Assembly (NCBI RefSeq): GCF_000276665.1
Contig: NW_004955460.1
Coordinates: forward strand, 261,053-325,052
Length of the DNA: 64,000 bases
Direction: 5' to 3'
Source: Chinchilla lanigera
Lineage: Eukaryota > Chordata > Mammalia > Rodentia > Chinchillidae
Program-made: the position numbers and the translations under genes
Part shown: positions 52,154 to 64,000 of the stretch, in pieces
Layout: each line of letters begins with the position of its first letter
Position numbering within the stretch: the stretch's first letter is position 1
Notes under the pieces: model-generated
The model's input: only the letters and a program-made list of their open reading frames with translations
What the model was told of the DNA's origin: nothing
Databases searched by the model: none

Positions 52154-53059
52154 ACTGCATTGTTTAGTTACTTCAGGATTCATTTCTTTATACCTAAGCA
52201 AAAACTATTTCAACCTTAAAATATAAAACAAAACCTTCCAGGCAAACTCATGTTATACTAGAGATTAAAAACCGAAAGAAACACCGCTAGAGGTATTAGT
52301 ACCCTACCACTAAAGTCAGTTTTTTCTGGGTTTCAACGCTCCTCATAAGGTCTGCAAGACAGTGCCTGCCACCTGAAGACACTTCAGCTTTGTAATGCCG
52401 GTCTTCTTGAGAGAATGAAGTGAGACAGCTCAAATAATGGAAAACGTAGCGTCTCTTTCTCATGTAATCAGGGTTACCTCAGAATGTATGGAATGTCAGG
52501 GGATTAGAATCCTACCTAGCTCAGAAGCTCTGCTTTCTTCTTGTGTCATAATTGCAACATGCACAGGGCCGGCCAATTAGTGTCCTGCCCAGTGAGGTCA
52601 TGTTCCTGGAAGGTATTTTTCCTGCTAACATTGGGAATAAGTAGGACATTTTAAAGGGCCCCTCAAAGATATTATTTCTACACGTTATCTTACTATTACT
52701 AAAGCTGTGCATTTTGATCGTAACCAAGCCTTTTCTGGAGCGCCCAGCTGAAGGCTGTCAAAACTGTACAGCCCTTCCCCATTACAACACGTAGCTATTT
52801 TGCGACCACGACAAATGTTTGCAATAAAAGGGAACATGAACGCTATGTGCCAGACACAGTGGTATGCGCTTTAAACGCACCGCATCTCACACCACCTTCA
52901 GAGGTAAGCACTGTTGCGATACAGTGTGGCTGGAGAGCCTAAGTCACCCACGCAAAACCGAAAACAGCACGCAGGGCGAGGAGATGGACTGAGGTCTGCC
53001 CTAGAGCCCTGACAACTTCTTTAAACCGTTCCCAAGAAAGCGCGTCAAAGCCCACAGAA
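52154..53059. other. STK17A intron 1, promoter-proximal part
   Basis: Composition rises in GC toward the CpG block. No exon recognised. Confidence 0.4.
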
Positions 53060-54110
53060 GTCGCTTGGCCACCGCTCTTCCACTTACAAACCCTACGGCA
53101 TCCGGGCTGCCTTCTTTCACAACTTTCAAAAGGCAGCAAGTTGCCAGCTCTGCCCAAGCCCACAAAAAGACGAGTGGGGCGCGGGGAAGGCTGGAGTCGG
53201 TTCACAGTGGAACAGAAAAGGGCCAAAGAAATCGGCCCGAACTCCAGGGGCAGGGACCTGAATTTTTAAACACTAGAACTGCGCCAAGCCAAGGAGGAAA
53301 TCGAGAATGACGGAGTCAGCGGAAGGCGGCTGCCCAAGGGGACCCAGAGCGGGCGTCCAGCAAGCCGTCGCCGCGGCGGGCTCCGCGACGCCGCAGACGG
53401 GACCCGAGGCGGCGCGGCGACCTCAGACCGCGACCGCACAGCGCGGTGCACNNNNNNNNNNNNNNNNNNNNNNNNNNNNNNNNNNNNNNNNNNNNNNNNN
53501 NNNNNNNNNNNNNNNNNNNNNNNNNNNNNNNNNNNNNNNNNNNNNNNNNNNNNNNNNNNNNNNNNNNNNNNNNNNNNNNNNNNNNNNNNNNNNNNNNNNN
53601 NNNNNNNNNNNNNNNNNNNNNNNNNNNNNNNNNNNNNNNNNNNNNNNNNNNNNNNNNNNNNNNNNNNNNNNNNNNNNNNNNNNNNNNNNNNNNNNNNNNN
53701 NNNNNNNNNNNNNNNNNNNNNNNNNNNNNNNNNNNNNNNNNNNNNNNNNNNNNNNNNNNNNNNNNNNNNNNNNNNNNNNNNNNNNNNNNNNNNNNNNNNN
53801 NNNNNNNNNNNNNNNNNNNNNNNNNNNNNNNNNNNNNNNNNNNNNNNNNNNNNNNNNNNNNNNNNNNNNNNNNNNNNNNNNNNNNNNNNNNNNNNNNNNN
53901 NNNNNNNNNNNNNNNNNNNNNNNNNNNNNNNNNNNNNNNNNNNNNNNNNNNNNNNNNNNNNNNNNNNNNNNNNNNNNNNNNNNNNNNNNNNNNNNNNNNN
54001 NCCCCTCGGGGAATCTCCCAGCGCCTCGCACGCGTCCTCTGCCGCCCCGAGGGAGAAGGTGCAGCCTGGCCGGAGAAAGTGGGCGGCTTGGGCTGACCGC
54101 TGGTAACCTA
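53060..54110 (-). promoter_or_regulatory. STK17A: CpG-rich block at the STK17A 5' end, interrupted by gap
   Basis: Both flanks of the gap are rich in CG, densest at 53330-53451 and 54002-54060, in an otherwise AT-rich, CpG-poor window. Such islands mark mammalian promoters and first exons. It lies upstream of STK17A exon 2 and no other gene start is visible here. STK17A exon 1 coding sequence (human ends near GRELGR) is not in the flanks, so it is inferred to be inside the gap. Confidence 0.75.
53452..54001. other. assembly gap, 550 N
   Basis: Unresolved bases within GC-rich DNA, a usual short-read failure point. The STK17A first exon and transcription start are expected here. Confidence 0.99.
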
Positions 54111-56306
54111 CAGCGCCTCCGTTTGGTCAGGAGGACCGACTGCATCAGCTGGATTGCAATACCTGTTGAGCGTCTGAGCTTACCAAAAACTGACCCTCGG
54201 TTGAGGAGAAGGGTGGGCGTAAGAACCGTGAATAGGAGCTTCATGATCCTCTTTGTTCTGGATGAGCGGGAAGCGGAGATGAGACCCTAATGCAGTCTCC
54301 TGTACAGCACCGTGGGCTGGGGATTTTCTCCCTATTACCCTGGGAGATGGCTCTGGAGGCTAAGTCTGTATTCTCTGTCTTCACTTCTGAGGTATTCTCA
54401 TCTGTTTGCATGGTTTTCATGACCATTGATGATTAAAAAATTTATATTCCCAGGTTCCAACCATTCCTTGAACTTTAGACTTGTATATTCAAATGTGTGC
54501 CCTTGGCATTTCTATTTAGGTGTCAAATTAGCATTTCAGACTTAACCAACACATGCAAAAGTAAATTCCTAAACACTTTCGTAGTTGCACTTTTGTTCAG
54601 TTTGCTCATCTCCATCTTTCCAGTGCATGCTTGGGTCAGCTGTGACTCCTTCCTCTCATACTCTTCATCCGGATTCTCGCCTGGCTTTACAGGCAAACTA
54701 TATGTAGAATCCACCACCTCTCTCCGCTTCCGTATTACCACGGTGGATTGAGTCACGATTATCTGTAGCCTGCATTATGGTGATAGCTGACTAACTGGGC
54801 CATCTGCTTCCGTACTGCTTCCTCTTTAACCCCTCAGAGTTGTTTTTCAACGCAATGAAAATGATCTTTTAACAAGTCAAATCAAATCATATAGCTGTTC
54901 TGCTCAAACTGTTCCAATTGAGTTTTTTTTCTGGCAATAATGGACCAGTCCATTTGGTACCAGCACTGTCACTAACATTAGAAAAGCAAGCAAAATTAAA
55001 TACTAAATGTTAAAAAGCTCTTTGCTTGAAGGCGTCAGGGAACTTCAAAAGCAGCAAGGATTTGGATGACTACAGTCCCCAAAGGGCAGTCCGGGAAGGG
55101 TTTCCCACAGATTAGTTGGTGATTCCATAGCAAGAGCTGAACAGTTGACAAAGTAAGCAGAGCCTTCAGGATCTCATGAGGCTGGAGAGAGAGACTGGAG
55201 TTTAAGATCCATTAAAGAAAAGGTGCTGGTAAACCCCCTGGGCTACCCAGGACTCTGAGGGGCTATATCCAGTTAAAGGGAAATAGAGTAGCCCTTGCAA
55301 GGACTGCCAGCCACTCTGGAAAGGAGCAGTACATTTCCTTTGGAGGAAATATAAAATACTGTACACTATTTTATACTGTCTGTACAGTATTTTATAGTGT
55401 TGCACTCAATTTTAAAATGGACACAAAAGAATTGTCTTTAAAACTAAGAAAGAGAAAAAGAAACACTGGCAATCCACTGATTAAGGTTTAAAGATAGTGT
55501 TAAAAGCAGTTTTGTTTAATGTCTTTAAGAAATGAAATGACAAGTTGGAAAGTTTCAGTGAGAACTGGAAACTCCAAAGAAGAATAACTTTTAGAACTTG
55601 AACTAAAACACACACAAAGTAAAATCAGCATGCTATAATGAGTTTAATAACTGGTTCCACACAATTTCAGCATGAATTAGTGAACCTAGCAAGTCAAGCA
55701 AAATATACACAATTAAACAACAGAGATTAAAGGATTTAAAGCTCAGAAAAGAGAGAAAAACACATGTACTGTGTTGTAAAACATTCTAACACATGTAATC
55801 AGAATATCAGAAGAGGAGAAAGAATAAATGAAATGCAATATTTGAATAGATGGCTAGGAAAATTTTCAAAATGAATGAAGAACTCAGAGTTAAGAAACAT
55901 GAATACCAAGCAGGATTTCTAACAAAGAAAGCCATAGTTATGCAGGTCATAGTAAGCTACTAAGAATCAAAGAGAATAAATTTAAATAGGCATAGAGAGC
56001 AAAGATATAAACTGCAAAAGAGCAATGATAAAATTAAGACTATTTTCTAAAAAAAAAAGAAACAGTGGCAGCCCAAACACCTTCAAATGTGTTTAAAATA
56101 CTCCTAGAGATATATGTTGCCAATCTAACTTATATGCCAGTAAAAATATTCTTAGAACTCAGACATTTTTATAGTAAAGAAATACTAAGATCATCACTGG
56201 ACCCATATTGAAAGAAATTCCAAAAAGAGTTCTTTCGGCAGATGGAAGATAATCCAAAATGAAATCCTACATATGTCTACAGGAATGAAGAAAATACCAA
56301 GGGTTG
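54111..56306. other. upstream of STK17A, no gene
   Basis: AT-rich from about 54420 on. No HECW1 exon, expected farther out by human gene order, was recognised. Confidence 0.45.
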
Positions 56307-56448
56307 CTGGGCGTGATGGTGCATGCCTGTAATCCCAGCACTTGGGAGGCTGAGGCAGAAGGATCACCGTGAGTTCAAGGCCAGTCTGGGCTACATAAGC
56401 AAGTTCAAAGCCAGCCTGCACTATATAAGGAGATCTTGTCTCAAAAAA
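56307..56448 (+). mobile_element. B1 SINE, sense, well preserved
   Basis: GCTGGGCGTGATGGTGCATG, CCTGTAATCCCAGCACTTGG, GGGCTACATAAGCAAGTTC, GCACTATATAAGGAGATC and CTTGTCTCAAAAAA. Confidence 0.95.
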
Positions 56449-56865
56449 AATACCGAGGGTTAATCTATGACTAGATATAGACAGATACAAACTGGATAAA
56501 ATTTTTAAAAAAATGTCATGGGTTTTAAATATATGTAATGCACAAAAAGTAGGGGAAAGTAAGTGAAATTAAAACATTCTAAAGTTCTCCCATAGTTGAG
56601 GGATTGACAAAAGTACTTAGCTTTAATAAATCAAGAATGCATATTATAACTCACAGAATAATAACTGAAATAATAGAAAAATGAGTAAGTTAATAGAGTA
56701 ATAAAACATATTAATAAAAATATTTAATCCAATAGAAGCAAGAAAAGAAAAAGAAAAGGAACATAGTAAAAGAGTAGACATGAAAAATACAAATAGATAG
56801 AATCTTTGTTCAGCCACGTTAAAAGGTAAAGGTTTTACATGAGATAAATAATGTCAGGGAGGGAG

Positions 56866-57068
56866 CATGGTGGCACATGCCTATCACGTTAGCTACTTGA
56901 GAGTCTCAGGCAGTAATATCCCAAGTTCGAATCCAGTCTGGACAACTTAGACCCTCTCTCCAAACTAACAAACAAAAAAAAAACAAATGAACAAAAGGGC
57001 TGGAATGTAGTTCAGTGCTATAGAGCTTCTATGTGTGAGGCCCTCCGTTAATCTCCTGAGCCTAAAAA
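56866..57068 (+). mobile_element. B1-ID composite SINE
   Basis: B1 part AGCATGGTGGCACATGCCTA and CGAATCCAGTCTGGACAACT, an A-rich linker with ACAAAC units, then ID part GGGCTGGAATGTAGTTCAGT. Confidence 0.83.
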
Positions 57069-57580
57069 ATAAAACCAAAATCAAAATCAAAACAACTATT
57101 CTGTTGTTCCTAAGACACACTTTTAATAGAAGGCAACACGATGGAAAGAATTCTGCTATTTTAATGGTACCAAACTGAAAGCCCATAAATCTATCCAAAT
57201 ATTAAACAAGGTAGGTTTTTAAGACACAAAGTATTATCAGAGATATGAAAAACTTTTTTTTTGCTTTTTTGGTTTTGAGGTGTGTGTATGTGTGTGCTGT
57301 GGACTGAAAAAAATTTTATGATTTTTTTGATAAAATAATAATAAAAAGACCAATCCATCAGAAAGTTTCAACAGTTTTCAATTTGTATGGTCTTAAAAAT
57401 GTAGCATAGAAATATACAAACCAATATGGCAAGACTAAAAAGAGAAATAAACAAACCCACAATCATGACCTGGGATTTTTTAACACAATGTCTTTATGTG
57501 TTAAACAAGGACAAGAAGACAAAAAAAGGGTACAGATGTTTTAAACAATATAATTGATAAATTGGCATGATTGATAGGCT

Positions 57581-57952
57581 AAGTGTGATCAAAATATACA
57601 GTGAATTTTTAATTTTTAAAAAATTTATTACAGCAAGAAACGCACTACCGGAAGTCCCCCTTAAAATTCTCCTTCTTATTTTGAACACCTGTATCCCATC
57701 TTTCTTCCTGTTTTCTGAAGCAGTTCTGGAAGTCCTTTTTCTTGAGGACTTGCACTGTTGTGGCTGCCTCCATGTCTTGAATAGATTCAAAAAGTTTACC
57801 TTTCATGGTCATTTTGATTCTGGGAAAGAGCCAGAAGTTATGCAGTACCAGATCAGGTGAAATAGGTGGATGAGGACACACTGTGATGTTTTTATGATCC
57901 TGCCTTTCCATTGGGTGGCATTTGGCATTTATCGTATATTTTATCACACCTC
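57581..57952 (-). mobile_element. internally deleted mariner-family DNA transposon, copy 2
   Basis: The minus strand reads CPHPPISPDLVLHNFWLFPR, IKMTMKGKLFESIQDM and KKKDFQNCFRKQEERWD. The position of the third catalytic Asp (APCD in copy 1) is here LHN, so it is lost. Ends are inverted repeats: AGTGTGATCAAAATATAC at 57582 and GTATATTTTATCACACCT near 57934-57951. Similar length and the same left-end-to-C-terminus join as 17887-18266. Confidence 0.87.
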
Positions 57953-58389
57953 AGAATAATTTTGAATAACAATAATTTTGAAAGTGTTGAAATGCACAAG
58001 AAACCAAAAGAGGCCTCAAAATGATTTAAATCATTAAATATTTCAAAAGAATATAAAATCTAAAAGAAATAACAATTAGCTAATTTCTGAAAGAAGTAAT
58101 ATCTACAAAACAGATCAGTGGACTACTTAATGATTCAAAATTCTTGCATATGAAAACATGTTATATGCAGAAAAGACAAGCTGGTAAAATATTTGCAAAA
58201 TATAGTTTTGCATAGCAGTCAAAAATCATACCATAAATAAGGAATATATTATAAGAGGTACAGCAAAACTGTATTAGAAAGAGGTAAAAGAAAACAAAAG
58301 ATAATTTTTGAAAAGTTAGATATAATAAATACATATAAAGTATTCAAAGTCATCAACAACCAAAGAAATATAAATTAATCAATGGGGGC

Positions 58390-58390
<1 letters not shown>
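57953..58390. other. no gene, AT-rich
   Basis: Nothing recognised before the TTTC repeat. Confidence 0.4.

Positions 58391-58440
<50 letters not shown>
58391..58440. repeat. (TTTC)n microsatellite
   Basis: About 12 uninterrupted TTTC units. Confidence 0.98.
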
Positions 58441-58473
58441 ATTTTCCTTCTTTCTCTTTGTTTTTCTTCTTTT

Positions 58474-58530
58474 GGTGGTACTGGGGATAGTATCCAGGGG
58501 TGCCCCTAATACAGAGCTGCATCCCTAACC
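58474..58530 (-). mobile_element. ID SINE fragment, antisense
   Basis: TGGTGGTACTGGGGATAGTA, CCAGGGGTGCCC and GCTGCATCCCTAACCC. Joined to an antisense B1, so probably one antisense B1-ID composite. Confidence 0.68.
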
Positions 58531-58570
58531 CTTTTAATTTTTATTTATTTATTTATTTATCTGTGTATTA

Positions 58571-58690
58571 TTTATTTATTGAGTCAGTGTTTTGCTAAAT
58601 TGTCCAGGCTGGACTTCACCTTTTGATCCTCGTGCCTCAGCCTCTCAAACAGCTGATTACAGGCATATACCATCACACAGTGCTTAGTGG
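58571..58690 (-). mobile_element. B1 SINE, antisense
   Basis: GAGTCAGTGTTTTGCTAAAT, TTGTCCAGGCTGGACTTCAC, TTACAGGCATATACCATCAC. Confidence 0.8.
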
Positions 58691-59380
58691 GTTCCATTTT
58701 TGCCAGTAAAACAGGCAAAAGTTTTTAGCGTAATGCGATGCCTAATGTAAATGATTATGGAGGGAATATTAGAAGGCGAAAAGCGCAAGTTCTTTATGTT
58801 TTCTTCTTTTGTTTTGATACAGAGTTTTCTGTACTTCCCTGAAAACCTCGGTCTCATCATCTTTAGGCACTCTCCCTGACTCTAGCAGTTTACCTGACCA
58901 AAACTGCTTCCATCTTAAATGGTGTTTATCTTTATGAAATTGAGTGTATTAGAGTCCTCTTCTCCTAGTTAAACAGAACAGGGACCACTTATTTTTGTAC
59001 CCTATGCGTGTATGTGACACTTCATACATATTGATTAATAAAGGTGATCAAATTGAACACGAAGAACTCAGTTCCCGTCTGGCAGGAAGCGAACGGTTAA
59101 ATGAAGTATGATACATATTCACCTTATAGGTTATGATGCAGCAGTTTTACAGCGTTTTAGGAACACTGGGTTATAAGTATTTGTTTTGCAATGATAACTA
59201 TAAAAAAGAATGATTAAAAATAATGTCTATTTTGCATTATAGTTTTTAAAGTGCACCTTAAAAAGGTGAGGGAGTTAGTAGTCTAACAATGCTTCTCTCT
59301 GAGAGAAGTGACTTTTACTGAATAATTTTCTATACTTTCTGAATGTTTTTAGAGGATTATATATCACTTTTATAAATGAA
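58691..59380. other. no gene or clear repeat
   Basis: Unassigned upstream sequence. Confidence 0.4.
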
Positions 59381-59396
59381 TAATGTAGAAAATTTT

Positions 59397-59484
59397 TTTT
59401 TTATTTTTTTAGTACTGGGAATCGAACTCGAGACCTTGTGCTTGCCAGGCAGGCACTTGTGGCACTGAGCTATATTCCCAGCCC
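59397..59484 (-). mobile_element. ID SINE, antisense, with 15-base target-site duplication
   Basis: AGTACTGGGAATCGAACTCG, CTTGTGCTTGCCAGGCAGGC and GAGCTATATTCCCAGCCC. AATGTAGAAAATTTT flanks it at 59382-59396 and 59485-59499. Confidence 0.95.
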
Positions 59485-59499
59485 AATGTAGAAAATTTT

Positions 59500-60249
59500 A
59501 AAAGTTTTTTTTTTAATATAAATACTGTATTTTCATATAAATACATCTAAGCACAGAGTATGGTTATTTTAAGTGTAACTCAGCCTTATGTCACCACTCC
59601 CTCTTTACTGATGCATTTAAGTCATACACTTTTTGCCCCACGGCACTTCGAGTTGAAGCCCGCCTTATGTCCAAGCTGCTGTTATTTTAAAACATGAGAG
59701 TATTTGTCTGGAAAATTATGTGTAGGTTACAGATCTTGGATCTTCAAAGATAAAAGCATTTGAGATTAGCAGTTCAGCTAAACAACAACATTTCCTTTGA
59801 CATATGATGTCAGAGGGAAAAAGCTGATTTGTACTTGACATTCTTGTGACAAAATTAGTATTTAGGTCAAATGTCTTGATGGACTCTAATCTTCCAATGA
59901 TTTCTTTCTCCCAGAATTTAGCCTAGAAAAGAGCAGTTCATTATGGTCATCTCTCTTCTCTTGTCATTTAGCCCGTCTACATAAAGATGACATTTGAAAG
60001 AATGACAGTTCTTTCAGAGCTATAATTTTGGTGAGGAGATTGTCCTGAAACTAGATAAAAATCCCCAAACATCCGAGGGTCAGGCTATGAAGAGAATGTT
60101 AAGTGAAGTAGCTACTCCATGTCAAACAATAGCTATTTGGTGAATGTGGTGGAATCCACATGCTTTGAAAGATTGATGAATGTGGGCCTCAGGTCCCAGG
60201 TTAAAACTTAACATCCTGAGATGTTTACTGATAAAAATGAAATGCCTTA
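59500..60249. other. no gene or clear repeat
   Basis: Unassigned. No open frame of note. Confidence 0.4.
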
Positions 60250-60600
60250 CTACATTGCTGTCCAGAGGAACAGAACCAGTAAAATTCATATATATATGCT
60301 CATGAGAGGGGATTTATTAGATTGGTTTACATGATCAGAGGCTGCATTGCCCATGGCCATTGCAAGCTGGGAGAGCAGGGAAAACCAATAGCTGCTCACT
60401 CCAAGAAAGGAACCTTTCTATTCCATCTGGGCTTCCAGCCTCTGATATGTTGCTGCCCACATTCAGGGTGTGTCTTCCTAACTCAACTCCCTGAGCCACT
60501 GCTCCACTTCTCTGGAAGTGCCCTCTCAGACACGCCCAGAAATGCGCTTTACCAATTTTCTAGGCATCCCTGCATCCAACCTGACAACCAAAATTAATCA
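60250..60600 (-). mobile_element. ERVL/MaLR-type LTR-like fragment, antisense
   Basis: GTCCAGAGGAACAGAACCAG, a short (AT)n, then GGGGATTTATTAGATTGGTT resemble the antisense start of ERVL-type LTRs. Identity is by pattern only. Confidence 0.5.
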
Positions 60601-60926
60601 TCATATACACGAAAAGTCAAATATTTTTGTGAATTGAACAAAATTCTCTGTACTTCTGTGTTTTATAATAAAGGGAGAATATATCAGCTAAAGGGGAAAA
60701 TGAGGACTGCTCTGGGTTGGTTGAAAATATATTATTGGTATTTTATTGTCTGTGATGCGTGGGGTGTTCATTTATTGTTATGCAAAACAGAACTGAAAAT
60801 CTTTGCATAAGGGGCAACATCATAAAAAGAGGCTAAATAGCTAAGGGAGCGGCAGCAGCATAGAGTCCTTCTTCTAACTTCTCATTTAAATAGTTGAGAA
60901 AAAGATGCCTGCAAAACAAGGGGGTA

Positions 60927-61012
60927 AGGGGCTGGGAATATAGCTCAGTGGCATAAGTGCCTGCCTGGCAAGCACAAGGTCCTGAGTTTGATTCCCAGTA
61001 ACCCCCCAAAAA
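60927..61012 (+). mobile_element. ID SINE, sense
   Basis: GGGGCTGGGAATATAGCTCA, GTGCCTGCCTGGCAAGCACA, GTCCTGAGTTTGATTCCCAG. Same variant as the copies with intact target-site duplications. Confidence 0.94.
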
Positions 61013-61089
61013 ATATCAAAATAAGAGGGGAAGAAACATCCACCAAATTGTTGAATCGTCTTCCTTTTCTTTTCTCATCTTCTTTTTTG

Positions 61090-61242
61090 TTGTTTGTTTT
61101 CGGAGACAGGATCTAGCTATGTAGTTCAGGTTGGCCTTGAACACACTATGTAGCGCAGACTGGCTGAGAACTTAAAGCAGTTCTCCTGCCTCAGCGACCT
61201 GAGTGTTGGAATTACAGGTGTGTGAACCATGCCTGCCTAGGA
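61090..61242 (-). mobile_element. B1 SINE, antisense
   Basis: TTGTTTGTTTTCGGAGACAG, the two blocks GGTTGGCCTTGAACACACTA and GACTGGCTGAGAACTTAAAG, then GGAATTACAGGTGTGTGAAC. Confidence 0.88.
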
Positions 61243-61707
61243 CTATTTACAATTCTGAGGTCTGAAGACACCAGATTAGAGTACAAGAGTCATGGGTGTG
61301 CTTAAGAAATTGTTTCTGATAATCTGTCCCTAGAAAATCAATAGAGAGCAAAATTACTCTTTTTGTATTCTGCAAGGATTATGGAGATAGCATAGAGAAC
61401 GTCTTATGCTGGACTTGACCAGCTTGACACAATAGTATTTTAATTAAAAATTCTGTTTTCTATGCAAGAAATAGCAAATAATACTTATTAAATCTCTAAT
61501 GTATTCTAGGTATTGTTTTTATAACTTCCGTGTCCTCTTGAGGCTTCAAACAACACCATGTGGATCTATAATTTCAACACAATCCCAGTCAAAATTCCAG
61601 CACACTATTTTATAGCATTAACAATCTGAGTCTCAGGAGCATATGAAGAGACCAAGGAGACAGACAGTCAACACAATATTGAAGGAGAACAAAGTTAGAG
61701 GACTGAT

Positions 61708-62116
61708 TGTGTCAACTTGAGTAAGAAATGCCCGACTAAATTGGATCAGCATAGTTCTGAGTATGGAAGATCCACCCGAGTGTGGCTGGTCACCTGAATG
61801 GAATAAAAGGGAAATAAAGAACCAAGACTCACTTCTATTTCTTTGGAGGAGCTCCAGTCTTCATCTTCACCTTGGACATCATCTGGCTTCCAGCAAAGAC
61901 TCTTTAGCCTTCATTGCAGACACTTTGGCCTCCTGATATGGACTCGCACGGAACACAACACTGAGCTCCAGGCCTCTCACTGGGCTTTGGATCTCTAGAG
62001 TGCAGACAGATTCTCCACACTCTTCTACAACTGACTCTAGGTGGCCACTGTAAATCAGTCTTGTGAATTCTTACACATTTGTATATCTTGCCTTAAATCT
62101 GTTTCTCTAGTAAGCA
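61708..62116 (+). mobile_element. 409-base solo LTR (ERVL-like) inside the L1
   Basis: Starts TG (TGTGTCAACTTGAG) and ends CA (CTCTAGTAAGCA), flanked by the 5-base duplication CTGAT at 61703-61707 and 62117-62121. The 5-base duplication suits ERVL/MaLR-type integration. No internal viral genes remain. Confidence 0.85.
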
Positions 62117-62256
62117 CTGATACAAGGACTTACACTTCAAGATTACTGTGAAGCTACAGTAATCAAGACAGTATGGTATTGGTAAAACAATAGACAAATA
62201 AAACAATGGAACAGAACATAGTGCCCAGAAATAGACCTACATAAACACAGGTAACT

Positions 62257-62356
62257 TATTTTTTTCTTTTTCTTTCTTTTTTGTAGTATTGGGGATGGAA
62301 GCCAGGGCCTTGTGCAGGATAAGTAAGTGCTCTATCACTGAACTACTCCTAGCCTC
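62257..62356 (-). mobile_element. ID SINE, antisense, inside the L1
   Basis: GTAGTATTGGGGATGGAAGC, GCCAGGGCCTTGTGC and TGAACTACTCCTAGCC, with GTAACT on both sides (62251-62256 and 62357-62362). Confidence 0.87.
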
Positions 62357-62620
62357 GTAACTGAACTTTTTTGATAAAGGAGTAAAGGCATTACAAAGAA
62401 ATGATAGCTCTTTCAACAAATGGTGTTGGAACAACTGGACATCCATGCTAAAAAGTGAACCTACATACAGACCTACAGCTCTCACAAAAATTAACTCAAA
62501 ATTGGATCATAGGCCTCAATGTAAAATGCAGACTATTCACACCTAGAAAATAGCATAGGAAAAAATGTGGATCACCTACCTCCATTTTTTAGATGGGAGA
62601 AACTGAAGCATATGTTCAGG

Positions 62621-64000
62621 GTGCTACTCTATGGTGGAGCCAGGATATGAAGTCAGAGAGCTCACCCATCCACAGGGTCCCTCTCATGGTGCTTATTACT
62701 CTAACCAGGCATTCAGGTCACAGGGACAGATCTCATTCCCATTGTTACCAGGTTTGGGGGTGCTAGGGACTCCTTCTAGGACTCTTTTTAGGTTCATCTT
62801 GTCCTGAACAAAGAATGGACAAAACAAATGTGAAAGGTAGCAAGATTTTACATTTATTAAAGGTAAGAAGAGAAATACACTCTACAGAATGAGAATGGGC
62901 CAACTAAAGAAGGGAAAGAAGTATACTCTGGGTGAGAGAGCGAAGCATCATGAAAGAGGGAGCAGAGTGGCTGCAAGATTAAAGGTCACCATCTTTTGTA
63001 TGACCCGCCCCTCAGGCTGACATCAGGTGTAGGCCATCCTACCAAAAACCTGCTTGAGCTCCTGTGATAAGAACTGAAGACAGCACTTTCTTATTAGTTC
63101 CAGGTGCAGGGCTTGAAATTGTTTTTCTGTATACTTCCTGGATATCCATTATTGACAGGTTATTCCCACTTGCTCAGCCATTTTGCAATGTTCTAATCTC
63201 CTACCTCAGGCACAAACTATTGAAGACAAGGCCAAGAGAGATCAATCCTCTTGCGATGGGTTAAATTTGAAAGTAAAAGGAGGTCCCACTAACTTCCTAA
63301 CTCAAAAGACCAGTCAGAGGAGTAGAAAATAGTTTATCTAGTTAGCTTCTGAGTAAGACACCTAATGAAGAAGGGCCTAGCCAGAGTTGGGTGACCAGCG
63401 ATATTCATAAGGATTAAAATAAGAATAGAGAGTGAATTAGTATTTTCCTCAGGCAATGTGGGATGCAGTCTACTCCCTACAAAAAGGAGTGCAGCCACTT
63501 CCTAGTAAGTGTCTGGGTTCTGAGGAAATTAAGATGTAAAATAGCCATTTTTTTTCTCTAAAAATCTGTTTCCTTTAACTCCTAGATGTTGAAGAACAGG
63601 GTTAGAAGCTTGAGTTCCAAACAGTCATTTTAAATCCACAGAGCCACCTGTGATAGGTGGCCACTAAACACCTGAGCAATTCCTGTGTGCTGGTTATCTA
63701 TAATTAGCTCTGGGTTGAGAGGTCCTGTGGCCACCCACTCAGGACCCCTTTTGGGAATCCTGGAGCTACTCTTCTTATTATATTCAGTAAAACTCCCCAA
63801 ACCTCTTCTCTTGGTTTGTGACTTCATTCCTAAATGTTTTAGAACCATGAGTTCAGTACATAGACGGTAACAGAATCATCGCAAAAGATTTTATACATAT
63901 TTCCTCTTCTGTCTGTGCTGGAAGGTAAGCCAGGCTCCTCTAATGGTGTGGACAGGCAGCTGAGTTAGATCCAACAAAAATCTCACTTTCCCTTAAATTG
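62621..64000. other. right end, no gene seen
   Basis: Unassigned sequence. Short open frames (63064-63264, 63630-63848) have no known features. Confidence 0.4.

Larger units (their letters stand above)
61540..62620 (+). mobile_element. L1 ORF2 fragment, interrupted by an LTR and an ID
   Basis: AATCCCAGTCAAAATTCCAG, AAGGAGAACAAAGTTAGAGG, TACAGTAATCAAGACAGTAT and TTCAACAAATGGTGTTGGAA are ORF2 C-terminal landmarks in the right order once the two inserts are removed. Decayed. Confidence 0.88.

Noticed and set aside
53307..54290. 327- and 273-codon open frames across the 53452-54001 gap
   Set aside because: Mostly unresolved bases. The readable ends do not resemble STK17A exon 1.
54111..64000. 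HECW1 exons expected by human synteny
   Set aside because: No HECT, WW or C2 coding segments with splice sites were recognised; the gene is probably beyond the window.

Overview
This is mammalian nuclear DNA from a rodent. It is intron-rich, AT-rich and crowded with B1-type SINEs, which have the internal 29-base duplication typical of rodent B1, and with tRNA-derived ID elements, including B1-ID composites. An intact-looking STK17A (DRAK1) lies on the minus strand. From general knowledge mouse and rat lack STK17A, so a murid is unlikely. A beaver-, squirrel- or kangaroo-rat-like rodent fits better, but I cannot fix the species.

Layout. 1-16290: upstream part of the COA1 locus, with no recognisable exon, mainly SINEs, an antisense L1 piece and an old L1 3' end. 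16291-23945: COA1 (MITRAC15), plus strand, four coding exons with canonical splice sites and a poly(A) signal at 23920. 23946-27790: the tail-to-tail interval between COA1 and STK17A, holding a B1 and an antisense L1 3' end. 27791-45981: STK17A exons 7 to 2, minus strand, covering the whole kinase domain except the start of the glycine loop. 45982 to about 54000: intron 1, ending in a CpG-rich block split by a 550-base assembly gap (53452-54001) that almost certainly hides exon 1. 54002-64000: sequence upstream of STK17A with no gene seen, containing B1, ID, mariner, LTR and L1 elements.

The two genes act separately: COA1 in assembly of mitochondrial cytochrome c oxidase, STK17A as a DAP-kinase-family serine/threonine kinase. 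Their convergent order matches human 7p13 as I remember it (HECW1 - STK17A - COA1 - BLVRA).

I found no undescribed biological system. The most interesting items are two same-structured short mariner derivatives about 40 kb apart, a 5S rRNA fragment between 18-base direct repeats, a datable L1/LTR/ID nest, a set of ID copies with near-perfect target-site duplications, and the intact COA1 with a divergent N-terminus. All protein identifications are from remembered family sequences, without database searches.
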